Notes under the pieces: generated by a model
What the model was told of the DNA's origin: nothing
The model's input: the letters and a program-made list of their open reading frames with translations, nothing else
Database searches by the model: none
Position numbers and translations under genes: made by a program
Assembly (NCBI RefSeq): GCF_020740535.1
Contig: NZ_CP082362.1
Span: 5,577,501 to 5,641,500, forward strand
DNA length: 64,000 nucleotides
Direction of reading: 5' to 3'
Source: Streptomyces profundus
Lineage (GTDB): Bacteria > Actinomycetota > Actinomycetes > Streptomycetales > Streptomycetaceae
Part shown: positions 38,609 through 48,616 of the stretch, one piece after another
How positions within the stretch are numbered: position 1 is the first letter of the stretch
How the letters are laid out: the number at the start of each line of letters is the position of its first letter

Positions 38609-39628
38609 CTAGGACTTGACCGAGCGGTAGTAGTCGCGGGCGCCCGGGTGCAGGGCGAGCGGCTGGGTGTAGATGGCGCTGCGCAGGTCCACCCGCTGCG
38701 CCGCGTGCACCTGCTGGCCGATCCGGTCCCGCCCGTTGATCACCGACCGGGTGATCTGCTCCACCAGCCGGTCGTCCGTCTCGTCCGTGGTGATCAGCAG
38801 GTTGGCCACCGCCAGGGTGTCGATCCCCTCGGTGCCGGGGATCTCGGGATAGGCGTCAGGAGGCATCACGGCCGACCGGTAGTGCGCCGTGTTCTCACCC
38901 CACTCGGTGAGCACCGGCAGCAGATCCCCCAGCGGCACCAGCCGGATCGCCTTGAGATCGGCCAACTGCTCGATCGCCGAGGTGGGCAGCCCGCCCGACC
39001 AGAAGAACGCGTCCAACCGGCCGGCCTCCAGCATCCGGGGCATGCTGTTGATGCCCACCCGGACCGCCTCCAGATCGGTCTCCTCGTCCAACCCGGCCGC
39101 CCGCAGCAGCTCCCCCGTCACCAACTGCACCCCCGACCGGTCCTGGCCGACCCCGACCCGCAGCCCGGCCAGATCCGCGGTCCTTCGGACGGGGGAGTCG
39201 GCCGGCACCACCAGGTGCATGTAGTCGTCGTAGAGCCGCGCGCAGGCCCGCAGCCGCTCCGCGCCGGTGCCGCCCTCCGCCTGGTAGGAGGCGAGCGAGT
39301 CGGCCGTCGCGATGGCGAAGTCCGCCTCCCCGGCCAGCAGTCGCTCGATGTTCTCCAGCGAACCGGCGCTCTGCCGCAGCTCCATCGCCAACTGCGGCGC
39401 GTCCCGCGCCAGCTGCCCGCGCAGCAACTGCCCGTACCGGGCGTAGACCCCGCTGCTCACCCCGGTGCTCAGCGTCACCTCGCCCGAGGGCCGCCCGTCG
39501 TCCCGCACCACCGGCGGCAGCAACACGGCGACGAGCACCGTCAGTGCCAGGACGACCCCGAGGAGCAGCCGACGGCGGCGCGGCGAACGAGGACGGACCC
39601 CTCGCTGTTCCGGCGCTCCCAAAGCCAC
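38609..39628 (-). CDS. TAXI-family TRAP transporter solute-binding protein (orphan)
   Basis: A 339-residue extracytoplasmic binding protein of the TAXI type: an Arg-rich N-terminus and a single membrane anchor (LLLGVVLALTVLVAVLLPP, about 21-39), then LSTGVSSGVYARYGQLL, LAGEADFAIATADSLA, and LAGLRVGVGQDRSGVQ, all typical. The GTG start is 76 bases from the divergent miaB gene. No TRAP membrane subunits are present in the window, so it may use a distant one or have another role. It is anchored by an uncleaved helix rather than a lipobox. Confidence 0.85.
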   Translation of the reverse strand: MALGAPEQRGVRPRSPRRRRLLLGVVLALTVLVAVLLPPVVRDDGRPSGEVTLSTGVSSGVYARYGQLLRGQLARDAPQLAMELRQSAGSLENIERLLAGEADFAIATADSLASYQAEGGTGAERLRACARLYDDYMHLVVPADSPVRRTADLAGLRVGVGQDRSGVQLVTGELLRAAGLDEETDLEAVRVGINSMPRMLEAGRLDAFFWSGGLPTSAIEQLADLKAIRLVPLGDLLPVLTEWGENTAHYRSAVMPPDAYPEIPGTEGIDTLAVANLLITTDETDDRLVEQITRSVINGRDRIGQQVHAAQRVDLRSAIYTQPLALHPGARDYYRSVKS

Positions 39629-39704
39629 CCGAGCAAGCTATCAGCGGACCATAGACTTGGGCACGGCCAGCTGCTTCCAGACCGATGTGGATTGAGTCCT
39701 CCCC

Positions 39705-41225
39705 ATGCCCCTTCCTTCCGCGCCCACCGCCGCCTCGGGCCGCCGCACGTACCAGGTCCGGACGTTCGGCTGCCAGATGAACGTCCACGACTCGGAACGC
39801 ATGGCCGGGTTGCTGGAGGACGCCGGCTATGTGCCGGCCGGCGAGCGCGACGAGGTCGCCGACATCGTGGTCTTCAACACCTGCGCGGTCAGGGAGAACG
39901 CCGACAACCGGCTCTACGGCAACCTCGGACAGCTGGCGCCCAAGAAGGCCGCCCGCCCCGGCATGCAGATCGCCGTCGGCGGCTGCCTCGCCCAGAAGGA
40001 CCGGGACACCATCACCCGCCGCGCCCCCTGGGTGGACGTCGTCTTCGGCACCCACAACGTCGGCAGCCTCCCGGTGCTGTTGGAGCGCGCGCGGATCGAG
40101 CGCGAGGCGCAGGTGGAGATCGCCGAATCCCTTGAGGCGTTCCCCTCCACCCTGCCCACCCGCCGGGACAGCGCCTACGCGGCCTGGGTGGCGATCTCCG
40201 TCGGCTGCAACAACACCTGCACCTTCTGCATCGTGCCCGCGCTCCGGGGCAAGGAGAAGGACCGCAGGCCGGGGGACATCCTCGCCGAGGTCGAGGCCCT
40301 GGTGGCCGAGGGCGTCATCGAGATCACCCTGCTCGGCCAGAACGTCAACGCCTACGGCTCGGACATCGGCGACCGCCAGGCGTTCTCCCAACTGCTGCGC
40401 GCCTGCGGCTCGATCGACGGCCTGGAGCGGGTCCGCTTCACCTCCCCGCACCCCAGGGACTTCACGGACGACGTGATCGAGGCCATGGCCACCACCCCCA
40501 ACGTGATGCCGCAGCTGCACATGCCGCTCCAGTCGGGCTCCTCCCGGCTGCTGCGCGCCATGCGCCGCTCCTACCGGCAGGAGCGCTACCTCGGCATCAT
40601 CGAGAACGTCCGCCGCGCCATCCCGGACGCCGCGATCACCACCGACATCATCGTGGGCTTCCCCGGCGAGACCGAGGAGGACTTCCAGGAGACGCTGCAC
40701 GTGGTGCGCGAGGCCAGGTTCGCCCAGGCGTTCACCTTCCAGTACTCCAAGCGCCCCGGCACCCCGGCCGCCGAGATGCCGGGGCAGATCCCCAAGGCGG
40801 TCGTCCAGGAGCGCTACGAGCGGCTGGTGGCGCTCCAGGAGGAGATCTCCTGGGCGGAGAACAAGCGCCAGGTCGGCCGCACGGTCGAGGTGCTGGTGGC
40901 CGAGGGCGAGGGCCGCAAGGACGACGCCACCCGCCGCCTCTCCGGGCGCGCCCCCGACAACCGCCTGGTCCACTTCGCCCGCCCCGACGAGCCGGTCCGG
41001 CCGGGGGATCTGGTCACGGTGGAGATCAGCTACGCCGCGCCGCACCACCTGCTGGCCGAGGGCGCCCCACTGGCCGTCCGCCGCAGCCGCGCCGGCGACG
41101 CCTGGGAGCGACGGCAGGAGGCGCCGGCCGACTCGCGGGGCGGCGTGCTCCTCGGCCTGCCCAAGGTCGGCGTGCCGGCCCCGCTGCCCGAGCCCACCGG
41201 CGGCTGTGGGGTCGCGCACTCCTGA
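39705..41225 (+). CDS. miaB: tRNA-2-methylthio-N6-isopentenyladenosine-37 methylthiotransferase MiaB
   Basis: A 506-residue radical-SAM enzyme that adds a methylthio group to isopentenyl-A37 of tRNAs. The MTTase domain has cysteines in [22 protein letters not shown] and GGCLAQKD; the radical-SAM motif is CNNTCTFC (about 168-175); a TRAM domain follows (about 390-450). The C-terminal 50 residues are a species-variable tail. The TFGCQMN signature separates it from RimO. It heads a rightward group with the LigB-like gene and miaA, which makes its substrate. Confidence 0.95.
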   Translation: MPLPSAPTAASGRRTYQVRTFGCQMNVHDSERMAGLLEDAGYVPAGERDEVADIVVFNTCAVRENADNRLYGNLGQLAPKKAARPGMQIAVGGCLAQKDRDTITRRAPWVDVVFGTHNVGSLPVLLERARIEREAQVEIAESLEAFPSTLPTRRDSAYAAWVAISVGCNNTCTFCIVPALRGKEKDRRPGDILAEVEALVAEGVIEITLLGQNVNAYGSDIGDRQAFSQLLRACGSIDGLERVRFTSPHPRDFTDDVIEAMATTPNVMPQLHMPLQSGSSRLLRAMRRSYRQERYLGIIENVRRAIPDAAITTDIIVGFPGETEEDFQETLHVVREARFAQAFTFQYSKRPGTPAAEMPGQIPKAVVQERYERLVALQEEISWAENKRQVGRTVEVLVAEGEGRKDDATRRLSGRAPDNRLVHFARPDEPVRPGDLVTVEISYAAPHHLLAEGAPLAVRRSRAGDAWERRQEAPADSRGGVLLGLPKVGVPAPLPEPTGGCGVAHS

Positions 41226-41249
41226 GGGCGCTGCCCTAGGCTTTCGATC

Positions 41250-41957
41250 ATGCTCGTCGCCGCCGCAGTCTGCCCCTGCCCGCCCCTGCTGGTCCCCGAG
41301 GTGGCCGCCGGCGCCGCCCCGGAGCTGGACCGGGCGCGGGCCGCCTGCTTCGACGCCGTCGCGGTGCTGGCCGCCGCGCGGCCGGACCGGCTGCTGCTGG
41401 TCGGCACCGCCCCCGAGGCGGAGAGCGGCGACTACCCCGCCGGCAGCCACGGCTCCTTCCGGGGCTTCGGCGTCGCCATCGACGTCCGGCTCGGCGCCGG
41501 CGAGCCTGGCCCCCGCGAGCTGCCGCCCTCGCTCACCGTCGGCGCCTGGCTGCTGGAGCGCACCGGCTGGCAGGCCGCGCCGGTCGCCGCCAGCGCGCTG
41601 CCCGACACCCTCCCGCCGGCCGACTGCCTCGCCGCGGGCCGCGAACTGGCCGCGGGCGACGAACGGTTGGCCCTGCTGGTGCTGGGCGACGGCAGCGCCT
41701 GCCGGTCCGCCAAGGCGCCCGGCGCCTGGGACGAGCGGGCCGAGCCCTTCGACGCCGCCGTGGCCAACGCCCTCGCCGCCGCCGACGGCCAGGCGCTGGC
41801 CGCGCTCGACCCGGCCCTGGCCCGCCAGTTGCATGTCGCGGGCCGCGCCGGCTGGCAGCTGCTGGCCGGCGCCGCCGAGCGGGCCGACCTCGCCGGCCGG
41901 CTGCTCCACGACGACGCGCCCTACGGCGTCGGCTATCTGGTCGCCTCCTGGTCCTGA
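41250..41957 (+). CDS. Class III extradiol dioxygenase (LigB)-like protein of unknown function
   Basis: A 235-residue protein of the family annotated as class III extradiol dioxygenase subunit B-like, found between miaB and miaA in many actinobacteria. The start MLVAAAVCPCPPLLVPEV fits the family N-terminus, but the position where catalytic LigB enzymes carry a metal-binding His has Cys-Pro in this protein; other likely metal ligands (Asp/His in LLLVGTAPEAES, GDGSACR) are also not obvious. It may have lost dioxygenase activity. It lies 24 bases after miaB and 43 before miaA, suggesting a link to tRNA modification or simple operon membership. Confidence 0.8.
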   Translation: MLVAAAVCPCPPLLVPEVAAGAAPELDRARAACFDAVAVLAAARPDRLLLVGTAPEAESGDYPAGSHGSFRGFGVAIDVRLGAGEPGPRELPPSLTVGAWLLERTGWQAAPVAASALPDTLPPADCLAAGRELAAGDERLALLVLGDGSACRSAKAPGAWDERAEPFDAAVANALAAADGQALAALDPALARQLHVAGRAGWQLLAGAAERADLAGRLLHDDAPYGVGYLVASWS

Positions 41958-42000
41958 CCCCGCCGCCCGCGGGGGCGCCGCCGCGCTCTGCGAGACTGCC

Positions 42001-42951
42001 GTGGTGAACAGCACACAGCCGACGCCCCAGGTCGTCGCCGTGGTCGGACCGACCGCCGCCGGCAAGTCGGACCTGGCCGTCGCCCTGGCCAGGCGGCTGG
42101 GCGGCGAGGTGGTCAACGCCGACTCGATGCAGCTCTACCGGGGCATGGACGTCGGCACCGCCAAGCTCACCCCGGCCGAACGCCAGGGCGTGCCGCACCA
42201 TCTGCTCGACGTCTGGGACGTCACCGTCACCGCCAGCGTCGCCGAGTACCAACGCCTGGCGCGCGCCGCCATCGACCGGCTGCTCGCCGAGGGCCGCACG
42301 CCCGTCCTGGTCGGCGGCTCCGGGCTCTATGTCCGGGGCGCCCTGGACGCGCTGAGCTTCCCCGGCACCGACCCGGCGGTGCGCGCCGCGCTGGAGGCCG
42401 AGCTGGCCGAGGTGGGCAGCGGCGCGCTGCACCGGCGCCTCGCCGCGGCCGACCCGGGCGCGGCCGAGGCCATCCTGCCCAGCAACGGACGACGGATCGT
42501 GCGCGCGCTAGAGGTCATCGAGATCACCGGGCGCCCGTTCACCGCCCAGCTCCCCGGCCCGGACGAGGAGCGCGCCTTCTACCCCGCGCTGCACCTGGGC
42601 GTGGCCGTCCCGCGCCCCGAACTCGACGCCAGGATCGCCGCCCGGGTGGACCGCATGTGGGCGGCCGGGCTGGTGGACGAGGTGCGCCGGCTGGAGAAGG
42701 CCGGACTGCGCGACGGGCGCACCGCCTCCCGCGCCCTCGGCTACCAGCAGGTGCTGTCCTCCCTGGCCGGCGCCTGCGACGAGCCGACCGCCCGCGACGA
42801 GACCGTCAGGGCCACCAGACGCTTCGCGCGCAGGCAGGAGAGCTGGTTCCGACGGGAGGCCAGGGTCCACTGGTTGGACGCCGGAGCCGAGGCCCCGACA
42901 AGCCTCGACGACCGCGCCTGGGAGTTGGTCGAACGGGCGGTCACATCCTGA
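42001..42951 (+). CDS. miaA: tRNA dimethylallyltransferase MiaA
   Basis: A 316-residue enzyme that transfers a dimethylallyl group to A37 of tRNAs reading U-starting codons; MiaB then methylthiolates it. It has the P-loop GPTAAGKSDLA, the ADSMQLYRGMDVGTAK region, LVGGSGLYVRG and the C-terminal ASRALGYQQV motif. The start is GTG at 42001, with a second GTG directly after it as an alternative. It is in the miaB operon. Confidence 0.94.
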   Translation: MVNSTQPTPQVVAVVGPTAAGKSDLAVALARRLGGEVVNADSMQLYRGMDVGTAKLTPAERQGVPHHLLDVWDVTVTASVAEYQRLARAAIDRLLAEGRTPVLVGGSGLYVRGALDALSFPGTDPAVRAALEAELAEVGSGALHRRLAAADPGAAEAILPSNGRRIVRALEVIEITGRPFTAQLPGPDEERAFYPALHLGVAVPRPELDARIAARVDRMWAAGLVDEVRRLEKAGLRDGRTASRALGYQQVLSSLAGACDEPTARDETVRATRRFARRQESWFRREARVHWLDAGAEAPTSLDDRAWELVERAVTS

Positions 42952-43061
42952 TCACGTGATGGCATCGGGACGCTCCAAGGGGGCGGGAGCGCGCTTCGAG
43001 CGTGCCATCATCGAGCCGATGCTACGACCGTGGAGCCGTTGAGTTGGGAGGGCGCGTGGCG

Positions 43062-43592
43062 ATGGAGGCCAGCCCTCGCGAGACCAGCGAAACAGGTGAG
43101 CGGCCCGCCGATCCGGTGCCGTCGGTGCCTCGCCCGAGCGACGACGTCGACCGGGTCCTGGGCGAGGCGGCGCTCCCGCACACGCCCCTTCCGCACGACC
43201 CGCTGCCGCACGACGAGGACCCCCTCGACCCGGCCGAGGGGGACGCCGACCGCGTCGAGTCCTACGCCGATCTCCGGCCACCGCGCCGGCTCCGGCTGGC
43301 GCTCTTCGCGCCGATCGTGGTGCTGAGCCTGCTCGGCTCCCTGATGTTCGCCTTCCCGCTCGCCTTCGCCTTCGACGACGCGGGCGCCGTGGTCGCGATG
43401 CTGGGCCTGCTGATCGGTTCCTCCGCCGGCGGCTGGGGCATGATGGCCGCCCGGCGGGTGGGCTACACCTGGCCTGGGGTGCCGCCGCGCGGCTCGGGGC
43501 GCAAGCCGGACTGGCGACTCCTGCTGCTCTACGCCCTGGCGCTGGCCGCGGCCCTGACGCTGGCCGTCTGGCGGGTCGCCGGACTGCGCTGA
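43062..43592 (+). CDS. Small membrane protein between miaA and dapF, unknown function
   Basis: A protein of about 176 residues. The N-terminal 75 residues are polar, Pro/Asp/Glu-rich and cytoplasmic-looking, with a short HTPLPHDPLPHDED repeat-like segment. Three hydrophobic segments follow (LALFAPIVVLSLLGSLMFAF, AVVAMLGLLIGSSAGGWGM, and LLLLYALALAAALTLAVW). No family is recognised. The ATG at 43062 is chosen with GGGAGGG nine bases upstream; a GTG at 43056 is possible. It is 20 bases from dapF and probably co-transcribed with it. Confidence 0.72.
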   Translation: MEASPRETSETGERPADPVPSVPRPSDDVDRVLGEAALPHTPLPHDPLPHDEDPLDPAEGDADRVESYADLRPPRRLRLALFAPIVVLSLLGSLMFAFPLAFAFDDAGAVVAMLGLLIGSSAGGWGMMAARRVGYTWPGVPPRGSGRKPDWRLLLLYALALAAALTLAVWRVAGLR

Positions 43593-43612
43593 CCCGGCGT
43601 TACGATCGTCGG

Positions 43613-44515
43613 GTGGGTACCGCACCAGAGTCCGTTCCGTTCCTCAAGGGGCACGGCACGGAGAACGACTTCGTGATCATCCCCGACTCGGACGGCCGGC
43701 TCGCGCTGGGTCCGGAGGACGTCGCGCGGCTCTGCGACCGCCGCGCCGGCATCGGGGGCGACGGCCTGCTGCGGGTGGTCCGCTCGGCGGCCGAGCCGGC
43801 CGCTGGCGCCCTGGCCGACGAGGCCGAGTGGTTCATGGACTACCGCAACGCCGACGGCAGCGTCGCCGAGATGTGCGGCAACGGGCTGCGGGTGTTCGCG
43901 CGCTATCTGCGCCACGCCGGCCTGGCCGGGGACGAGCGGGTGCCCGTGGCCACCAGGGCCGGGTTGCGCTGGGCCGCCTTCGGCGAGCGCGCGGACCAGA
44001 TCACGGTCACCATGGGCCGGGCCCGGCTGCCGGCGGGGGCAGCGGCCTCCGTCACCGTCACCGTGCCGGGGCACACCTGGCCGGCGCACCAGGTCGACAT
44101 GGGCAACCCGCACGCGGTCGCCTTCGTCACCGACCTCGCCGACGCGGGGGCGCTGCGCGAGGCGCCCACCGTTGCTCCCGCCGAGGCCTACCCGCGCGGC
44201 ACCAACGTCGAGTTCGTGGTCGACCGGGGCGAGCGGCATGTGGCCCTGCGGGTGCACGAGCGCGGCTCGGGCGAGACCCGCTCCTGCGGCACCGGCGCCT
44301 GCGCCGTGATGGTGGCGTCCGCCCGCCGCGACGGACACGACCCGGCCGCCGACGGCCGGCCGGTCGACTACACGGTCGATGTGCCCGGCGGCCGGCTGCT
44401 GATCACCGAGGCCCCGGACGGCACGGTCACCATGACGGGGCCCGCCGTGATCGTCGCCGAGGGCACCCTGGCGCCCGGGCTGCTGCCGCCGACCCGTCGG
44501 TCCGACGCGCGCTGA
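43613..44515 (+). CDS. dapF: Diaminopimelate epimerase DapF
   Basis: A 300-residue enzyme converting LL- to meso-diaminopimelate in lysine and cell-wall synthesis. Both catalytic cysteines are present: MCGNGLRVFARY (Cys88) and SCGTGACAVM (about Cys225). The conserved HGTENDFVIIPD start, GGDGLL and MGNPHAVAFV are also seen. The GTG start follows the membrane-protein gene by 20 bases. LL-diaminopimelate is the wall diamino acid in Streptomyces, so the meso form made here mainly feeds lysine. Confidence 0.95.
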   Translation: MGTAPESVPFLKGHGTENDFVIIPDSDGRLALGPEDVARLCDRRAGIGGDGLLRVVRSAAEPAAGALADEAEWFMDYRNADGSVAEMCGNGLRVFARYLRHAGLAGDERVPVATRAGLRWAAFGERADQITVTMGRARLPAGAAASVTVTVPGHTWPAHQVDMGNPHAVAFVTDLADAGALREAPTVAPAEAYPRGTNVEFVVDRGERHVALRVHERGSGETRSCGTGACAVMVASARRDGHDPAADGRPVDYTVDVPGGRLLITEAPDGTVTMTGPAVIVAEGTLAPGLLPPTRRSDAR

Positions 44516-44539
44516 AGGAGGCTCGCGCTGAAGGAGGCT
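44509..44539 (+). repeat. Short direct repeat at the dapF stop
   Basis: GCGCTGAAGGAGGCT occurs twice, 16 bases apart; the first copy contains the dapF stop codon and both contain an AAGGAGG ribosome-binding-like motif. No start codon follows at a usable distance. It looks like a small local duplication. Confidence 0.6.
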
Positions 44540-44765
44540 GAGGGGCCGTCGCTCCTCGGCCGGTCGGCCGCTGGTTTCAGCCAGCTTCGCCGGAACATAC
44601 GTCACCTGAATGGGTGATCCCAGGCGATCGGGACGGCGGGTGGTCTCCGGAGCGTGGTGGGCTCGGTAGCATCAAGCACCGGCGCCGCTGCGGGACCACG
44701 GGTCACATGGGCCACAGGACGTCAGCCGCGGTCCGGTCCAGGAGACCGCGGAGGTGCCCCCAACG

Positions 44766-46883
44766 ATGACGGCAGAGGCGACCACCCCGAGCGGCACTGC
44801 CCCCGTTCGCCGGGCGCACCGGGGGATGCGGCTGCGTCTGCTCGGCCGAGCCGCCGTCTACGGCGCCGTCCGTGACCGGCTCCCCGACGCCATCGAACAC
44901 CTCGTCAAGGCCCACCGCGGGCACCACCAGGGCGCGGACGTGGCGCTGCTGCACCGGGCCTACCAACTCGCCGAGCGGGCGCACCGCGGCCAGACCCGCA
45001 AGAGCGGCGAGCCGTACATCACGCACCCGTTGGCCGTCACCCTCATCCTGGCCGAACTCGGCGCGGAGACCACCACGCTGACGGCCTCCCTGCTGCACGA
45101 CACCGTCGAGGACACCGAGGTCACGCTGGCCCAGGTGCGGGCCGACTTCGGTGACGAGGTGGCCCATCTGGTCGATGGCGTCACCAAGTTGGAGAAGGTG
45201 GAGTACGGCCCGGCGGCCGAGCCCGAGACCTTCCGCAAGATGCTGGTGGCCACCGGGAGCGACGTCCGGGTGATGTCCATCAAGCTGGCCGACCGGCTGC
45301 ACAACATGCGCACGCTCGGCGTGATGCGCCCGGAGAAACAGGCCAGGATCGCCCGGGTCACCCGCGATGTGCTGATCCCGCTCGCCGAGCGCCTCGGCGT
45401 GCAGAGCGTCAAGACGGAGCTGGAGGATCTGGTCTTCGCGATCCTGCACCCGGACGAGCACCAGCACGCCAGGCAGCTGGTGCTGGCCCACGGCAGCCAC
45501 CCCGACCCGCTCGCCGAGGTCGCCGCCGGTGTGCGCGGGGTGCTGCGGGAGGCGGGGATCGCCGCCGAGACGCAGATCCGGCCGCGGCACCTGCTCTCCG
45601 TCCACCGCGCCCGGCTCAAACGCGGCGAGCTGGGCGCCTGGGACTTCGGCCGGCTGCTGATCCTGGTCGCCGAGAAGGCCGACTGCTACGCCGTGTTGGG
45701 CGAGCTGCACACCTGCTTCACTCCGGTGGTCTCCGAGTTCAAGGACTTCGTGGCCGCCCCCAAGTTCAACCTCTACCAGTCGTTGCACACCGCCGTCGCC
45801 ATCCCCTCGGGCGAGGTCGCCGAGGTGCTGGTGCGCACCCACGCCATGCACCGGGTCGCGGAGCACGGGGTGATCGCGCTCGGCGATCCGCACCGCGCCG
45901 GTGACGGCGAGACGGCCGGCGAGGACGCGGAGCGGGCCGACCCCACCCGTCCCGGCTGGCTCTCCCGCCTCCTGCAGTGGCAGGAGCAGGCCACCGACCC
46001 GGACACCTTCTGGACCGAGCTGCGCGACGAGCTGGCCCAGGACCGGGAGATCACGGTCTTCGCCGGCGGCGCCGTGGACGGCCCGCTCCAGCTCCCGGTC
46101 GGCGCCACCTGCGTGGACGCGGCCTACGCCCGTCACGGAGAGGCCGCGCACTCCTGCATGGGGGCCCGGGTGAACGGACGGCTCGCCAGCCTGCGCACCG
46201 TCCTCGGCGACGGCGACACCGTGCAACTGCTGCTGGCCGGCGACGGCGGTTTCGGCCCCTCGCCCGAGTGGCTTGAGTACGCGACCACCCCGGTGGCCCG
46301 GGTGGCGATCCGCTCCTGGCTGGAGAACCGCCACGAGCCGACCGACACCGAGCCGGGCGACGAGGAGACCCGCCCGGCGCCCGAGCCCCTCGCCGAGGCC
46401 GAGGCGCAGGCCGGCCAGGGGCGCGCGGGAGAGACGGCCGCCCTCGTCCCCGGCGCCCCTGAGGCCCAGGTGCGGCTGGCCGGCTGTTGTACCCCGGTGC
46501 CACCGGACGCGGCCTCCGGGTTCGCGGTGCGCGGCGGCGCCGTCACGGTGCACCGCGAGGACTGTCCGGCGGCGGTCTCCATGGTCGCCTCGGGGCGTCG
46601 GGCGCTTCCGGTGCGCTGGCGCTCCTCCTCGGTCGGCTGCCGGGTCACGCTGCACGCGGAGGCGCTGGGGCGGCCGGAGCTGCTGGCGGAGCTGACCGAG
46701 GCGCTGGCCCAGCACGGCGCCGCCGTGCTGCACGCCGAGGTGGAGCCGCCCCGGCAGCAGCGGGTCCGACACACCTACACGCTGCGGCTGCCCGACGCCT
46801 CGGGGCTGCCCCAGCTGATGCGCGCCATGCGCCGAGTGCCGGGCGTCTACGACGTCTCGCGCGCCGCCCGCCTCCAGTCCTGA
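44766..46883 (+). CDS. rshA: RshA-type RelA/SpoT homologue with HD hydrolase, degenerate synthetase, TGS and ACT domains
   Basis: A 705-residue RSH protein. The HD hydrolase domain looks intact (YITHPLAV, ASLLHDTVEDTEV, MSIKLADRLHNMRTLG). The synthetase domain (about 280-400) has the EFKDFVAAPKFNLYQSLHT loop but differs from active RelA/Rel enzymes at the helix that normally carries a D-x-x-G-x-R motif, and EVQIRT is EVLVRT. TGS (about 415-495) and C-terminal ACT (about 625-705) domains follow. It corresponds to rshA, the second relA/spoT homologue of S. coelicolor. It may mainly hydrolyse (p)ppGpp. The ATG at 44766 lies 11 bases after GGAGG. Confidence 0.88.
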   Translation: MTAEATTPSGTAPVRRAHRGMRLRLLGRAAVYGAVRDRLPDAIEHLVKAHRGHHQGADVALLHRAYQLAERAHRGQTRKSGEPYITHPLAVTLILAELGAETTTLTASLLHDTVEDTEVTLAQVRADFGDEVAHLVDGVTKLEKVEYGPAAEPETFRKMLVATGSDVRVMSIKLADRLHNMRTLGVMRPEKQARIARVTRDVLIPLAERLGVQSVKTELEDLVFAILHPDEHQHARQLVLAHGSHPDPLAEVAAGVRGVLREAGIAAETQIRPRHLLSVHRARLKRGELGAWDFGRLLILVAEKADCYAVLGELHTCFTPVVSEFKDFVAAPKFNLYQSLHTAVAIPSGEVAEVLVRTHAMHRVAEHGVIALGDPHRAGDGETAGEDAERADPTRPGWLSRLLQWQEQATDPDTFWTELRDELAQDREITVFAGGAVDGPLQLPVGATCVDAAYARHGEAAHSCMGARVNGRLASLRTVLGDGDTVQLLLAGDGGFGPSPEWLEYATTPVARVAIRSWLENRHEPTDTEPGDEETRPAPEPLAEAEAQAGQGRAGETAALVPGAPEAQVRLAGCCTPVPPDAASGFAVRGGAVTVHREDCPAAVSMVASGRRALPVRWRSSSVGCRVTLHAEALGRPELLAELTEALAQHGAAVLHAEVEPPRQQRVRHTYTLRLPDASGLPQLMRAMRRVPGVYDVSRAARLQS

Positions 46884-47104
46884 GCGCGGGCGCCGGGGCG
46901 GGGGCCGGATCTTTCGGCGAGGCGCGTTGAATTCCGGGTGACGGCCCCGGGGCTCCGTGCCACTATTGGCAGAGGGCTTCCGGTGCGTCTTCTCGGGCGC
47001 GGTCGGGAATGTTCCCACCGGCTCGGGCGTTGTCACCGCAGCCGTGTTCGTCAGCGCGCGCAGCTCTCCGCTGCCCGGCTGATCCAGTCGACCTAAGGAT
47101 CGCA

Positions 47105-48592
47105 TTGACCTTTTCTTCCCTTCCTCAGGACACCCAGCGCCACACGACGGCGAACCGCCGGGCCGACGCCCTGATGGATGAGGACGTTGCCTGGAACGAT
47201 CTGTCGGAGGAGCGCGACGGCGACCAGTTCGATCGCGAGGAGCGCGCGGCGCTCCGCCGCGTCGCCGGCCTCTCCACCGAGCTTGAAGACGTCACCGAGG
47301 TCGAGTACCGCCAACTCCGTCTGGAGCGGGTGGTGTTGGTCGGCGTGTGGACGTCGGGCAGTGCCCAGGACGCCGAGAACTCCCTGGCCGAGCTGGCCGC
47401 CCTCGCCGAGACCGCCGGCGCGCTCGTGCTCGACGGCGTGATCCAGCGCCGGGACCGGCCCGATCCGGCCACCTACATCGGCTCGGGCAAGGCCCAGGAG
47501 CTGCGCGACCTGGTCGTCGGGACGGCGGCCGACACCGTTGTCTGCGACGGTGAGTTGAGCCCCGGCCAGCTGATCCACCTGGAGGATGTCGTCAAGGTCA
47601 AGGTGGTCGACCGCACCGCCCTGATCCTGGACATCTTCGCCCAACACGCCAAGTCCCGTGAGGGCAAGGCCCAGGTCGCGCTGGCCCAGATGCAGTACAT
47701 GCTGCCCCGGCTGCGGGGCTGGGGTCAGTCGCTCTCCCGGCAGATGGGCGGCGGTGGCTCCAGCGGTGGCGGTGGCATGGCCACCCGCGGCCCCGGTGAG
47801 ACCAAGATCGAGACCGACCGGCGGCGTATTCGCGAGAAAATGGCGAAGATGCGTCGGGAGATCGCCCAGATGAAGGTCGGGCGGGACGTCAAGCGCCAGG
47901 AGCGGCAGCGCCGCGAGGTGCCGTCGGTGGCCATCGCCGGCTACACCAACGCCGGCAAGTCCTCCCTGCTCAACCGGCTCACCGGCGCCGGCGTGCTGGT
48001 GGAGAACGCGCTGTTCGCCACGCTCGACCCCACGGTCCGCAAGGCCGAGACGCCGGGCGGCCGGGCCTACACCCTCGCCGACACGGTGGGCTTCGTGCGC
48101 CATCTGCCGCACCATCTGGTGGAGGCGTTCCGTTCCACGATGGAGGAGGTCGGCGACGCCGATCTGATCGTGCATGTGGTGGACGGCTCGCACCCCGTTC
48201 CCGAGGAGCAACTCGCCGCCGTCCGCGAGGTGATCAACGACGTGGGCGCCCGGGAGGTGCCGGAGATCGTCGTGATCAACAAGGCGGACGTGGCCGACGA
48301 GCTGACGTTGCAGCGGCTGCTGCGCTCCGAGCGCCGCGCCGTGGCGGTCTCGGCCCACACCGGCCTCGGGCTCGACGAGCTGCTGGAGCGGATCGAGGCG
48401 GAGCTGCCCAGGCCGTCCGTGGAGCTGGAGGCGCTGGTGCCGTACACCCAGGGCGCGTTGGTGTCCCGGGTGCACAGCGAGGGTGAGGTCCTCTCCGAGG
48501 AGCACACCGGCGACGGCACCCTGCTCAAGGCCAGGGTCCACCGCGAGTTGGCGGCCCTCCTGGAGCCCTACGCGCCGGCCACCCGGCCCTGA
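47105..48592 (+). CDS. hflX: Ribosome-associated GTPase HflX
   Basis: A 495-residue GTPase that rescues or splits stalled ribosomes. The N-terminal HflX domain (about 60-200) contains [16 protein letters not shown] and [10 protein letters not shown]; a Gly-rich loop ([11 protein letters not shown]) and a basic coiled coil precede the G domain: G1 [11 protein letters not shown]3 DTVGF, G4 NKAD. The TTG at 47105 is preferred because TAAGGA lies five bases upstream; no ATG or GTG near it has a similar site. It is separated from rshA by 221 bases and is followed by a strong hairpin. Confidence 0.92.
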   Translation: MTFSSLPQDTQRHTTANRRADALMDEDVAWNDLSEERDGDQFDREERAALRRVAGLSTELEDVTEVEYRQLRLERVVLVGVWTSGSAQDAENSLAELAALAETAGALVLDGVIQRRDRPDPATYIGSGKAQELRDLVVGTAADTVVCDGELSPGQLIHLEDVVKVKVVDRTALILDIFAQHAKSREGKAQVALAQMQYMLPRLRGWGQSLSRQMGGGGSSGGGGMATRGPGETKIETDRRRIREKMAKMRREIAQMKVGRDVKRQERQRREVPSVAIAGYTNAGKSSLLNRLTGAGVLVENALFATLDPTVRKAETPGGRAYTLADTVGFVRHLPHHLVEAFRSTMEEVGDADLIVHVVDGSHPVPEEQLAAVREVINDVGAREVPEIVVINKADVADELTLQRLLRSERRAVAVSAHTGLGLDELLERIEAELPRPSVELEALVPYTQGALVSRVHSEGEVLSEEHTGDGTLLKARVHRELAALLEPYAPATRP

Positions 48593-48616
48593 CCACGCGC
48601 ACACCCGAGCACCGCT

